From: Duganella sp.
GTDB taxonomy: Bacteria; Pseudomonadota; Gammaproteobacteria; Burkholderiales; Burkholderiaceae_D
DNA length: 64,000 bases
Assembly: GCA_026225475.1 (NCBI GenBank)
Contig: JAMFSU010000079.1
Location: 1-64,000, forward strand
Direction of reading: 5' to 3'
Part shown: piece by piece, positions 63,175 through 64,000 of the stretch
Layout of the letters: every line of letters begins with the position of its first letter
How positions within the stretch are numbered: the first letter of the stretch is position 1
Program-made: the position numbers and the translations under genes
Notes under the pieces: model-generated
Database searches by the model: none
What the model saw: only the letters and a program-made list of their open reading frames with translations
What the model was told of the DNA's origin: nothing

Positions 63175-64000
63175 ATGCAATTCTCTGAAAACTGGCTGCG
63201 TACCATGGTCAATCCGAACATGACTTCGGATGAGTTGTCGCATTTGCTAACGATGTCTGGTTTGGAAGTGGAAGAAGTTGAAGCGGTGGCGCCGCCGTTT
63301 TCTAACGTGGTCGTTGGCGAAGTGCTGGAAGTCGCCAAGCATCCCAATGCCGATCGTCTCAATGTCTGCCAGGTCGATGTCAAGACCGGTACTATTCTCA
63401 ATATCGTCTGCGGTGCGCCCAATGTGCGGGTTGGCATGAAGGTGCCCTGCGCCATGGCGGGTGCCGTGTTGCCGCCGGGTGCCGATGGCAAGCCATTTGA
63501 AATCAAGGTTGGACAATTGCGTGGTGTCGAGTCGCAAGGCATGTTGTGCTCCGCGCGCGAACTGAAGCTGTCGGACGATCAGGGCGGCTTGCTGGAATTG
63601 CCCGACGATGCACCGGTGGGTCAGAATTTTCGTGATTATTTCCTGTTGAATGATCTCAAGTTCACCATCAAGCTCACCCCCAACAAGGCAGACTGCCTGT
63701 CCGTGCTCGGCGTGGCGCGCGAAGTGTCGGCGCTGACCGATACACCGCTGAAGCAACCGACCATTCAAGCTGCCACAGTCAATCTCGATGAGAAATTGCC
63801 GGTCAAGATTTCGGCGCCAGATCTGTGTGGTCGTTTCGCCGGTCGTGTAATCCGCGGTCTCAATGCCAAGGCCAGCACGCCACAATGGATGAAGCACCGG
63901 CTCGAACGCAGTGGTCAGCGTTCGATTTCGGCACTGGTCGATATTTCCAACTATGTCATGCTAGAACTGGGGCGGCCGTCGCACGTCTTCGATCTGGACA
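63175..64000 (+). CDS. pheT: Phenylalanyl-tRNA synthetase beta subunit (5' part)
   Basis: The first 275 residues; the gene continues beyond the window. [21 protein letters not shown] start, then the tRNA-binding OB-fold ([14 protein letters not shown]) and the start of the B3/B4 region ([14 protein letters not shown]). It pairs with pheS. Confidence 0.96.
   Translation, partial: MQFSENWLRTMVNPNMTSDELSHLLTMSGLEVEEVEAVAPPFSNVVVGEVLEVAKHPNADRLNVCQVDVKTGTILNIVCGAPNVRVGMKVPCAMAGAVLPPGADGKPFEIKVGQLRGVESQGMLCSARELKLSDDQGGLLELPDDAPVGQNFRDYFLLNDLKFTIKLTPNKADCLSVLGVAREVSALTDTPLKQPTIQAATVNLDEKLPVKISAPDLCGRFAGRVIRGLNAKASTPQWMKHRLERSGQRSISALVDISNYVMLELGRPSHVFDLD

Overview
The window looks like chromosomal DNA of a betaproteobacterium of the order Burkholderiales, most likely family Oxalobacteraceae. 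This is inferred from the thrS-infC-rpmI-rplT-pheS-pheT order, the hydrolase-ridA-relA-tRNA-Val block, a DUF2242 lipoprotein and a PXPV-repeat protein. No species is claimed.

Layout. 1-3980: short intergenic elements, a proline-rich exported protein, a DUF2242 lipoprotein, a nitronate monooxygenase, a small unknown protein and an orphan CheY. 4627-9529: a sulfonate-type ABC transporter with an SsuD-like flavin monooxygenase and a carnitine-dehydrogenase-like enzyme. 9780-10736: a membrane-anchored EAL protein. 10981-43332: a complete type III secretion system (T3SS) of the SPI-1/Inv-Mxi-Spa type, all on the + strand: iagB, invF-G-E-A-B-C-I-J, spaO-P-Q-R-S, sicA, sipB-C-D, two paralogous effector candidates (one in the sipA position), iacP, a large hybrid sensor kinase, prgH-I-J-K, orgA-B and an orgC-position gene, then an IS5-type remnant and an RcsB-like response regulator. 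43782-45746: an unknown protein, a small lipoprotein and an IS21-family deletion remnant, ending near tRNA-Leu. 46256-49963: hydrolase, ridA, relA, tRNA-Val. 50140-56965: a GntR regulator facing a serine/alanine-glyoxylate-type aminotransferase, an MFS carrier and a fused FAD/Fe-S dehydrogenase, probably a glyoxylate/2-hydroxyacid catabolic unit. 56966-64000: five hairpin repeats, then thrS behind a threonine-rich leader peptide and terminator, then infC, rpmI, rplT, pheS and the start of pheT.

How the parts work together. The T3SS cluster encodes the basal body (prgH, prgK, invG), export gate (spaPQRS, invA), sorting platform and ATPase (spaO, orgA, orgB, invC, invI), needle, inner rod and ruler (prgI, prgJ, invJ), gatekeeper (invE), translocators with their chaperone (sipBCD, sicA), an effector chaperone (invB) and an AraC regulator (invF). 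The embedded phosphorelay (hybrid kinase plus RcsB-like regulator) is probably its local control. No invH, sicP/sptP or hilA-like gene was recognised.

Most notable: the paired SipA-domain-like effector candidates; the structurally conserved hairpin array upstream of thrS; the Thr-leader attenuator of thrS; paired GntR operators; a predicted internal start in spaO; and a non-canonical AUA start for infC.
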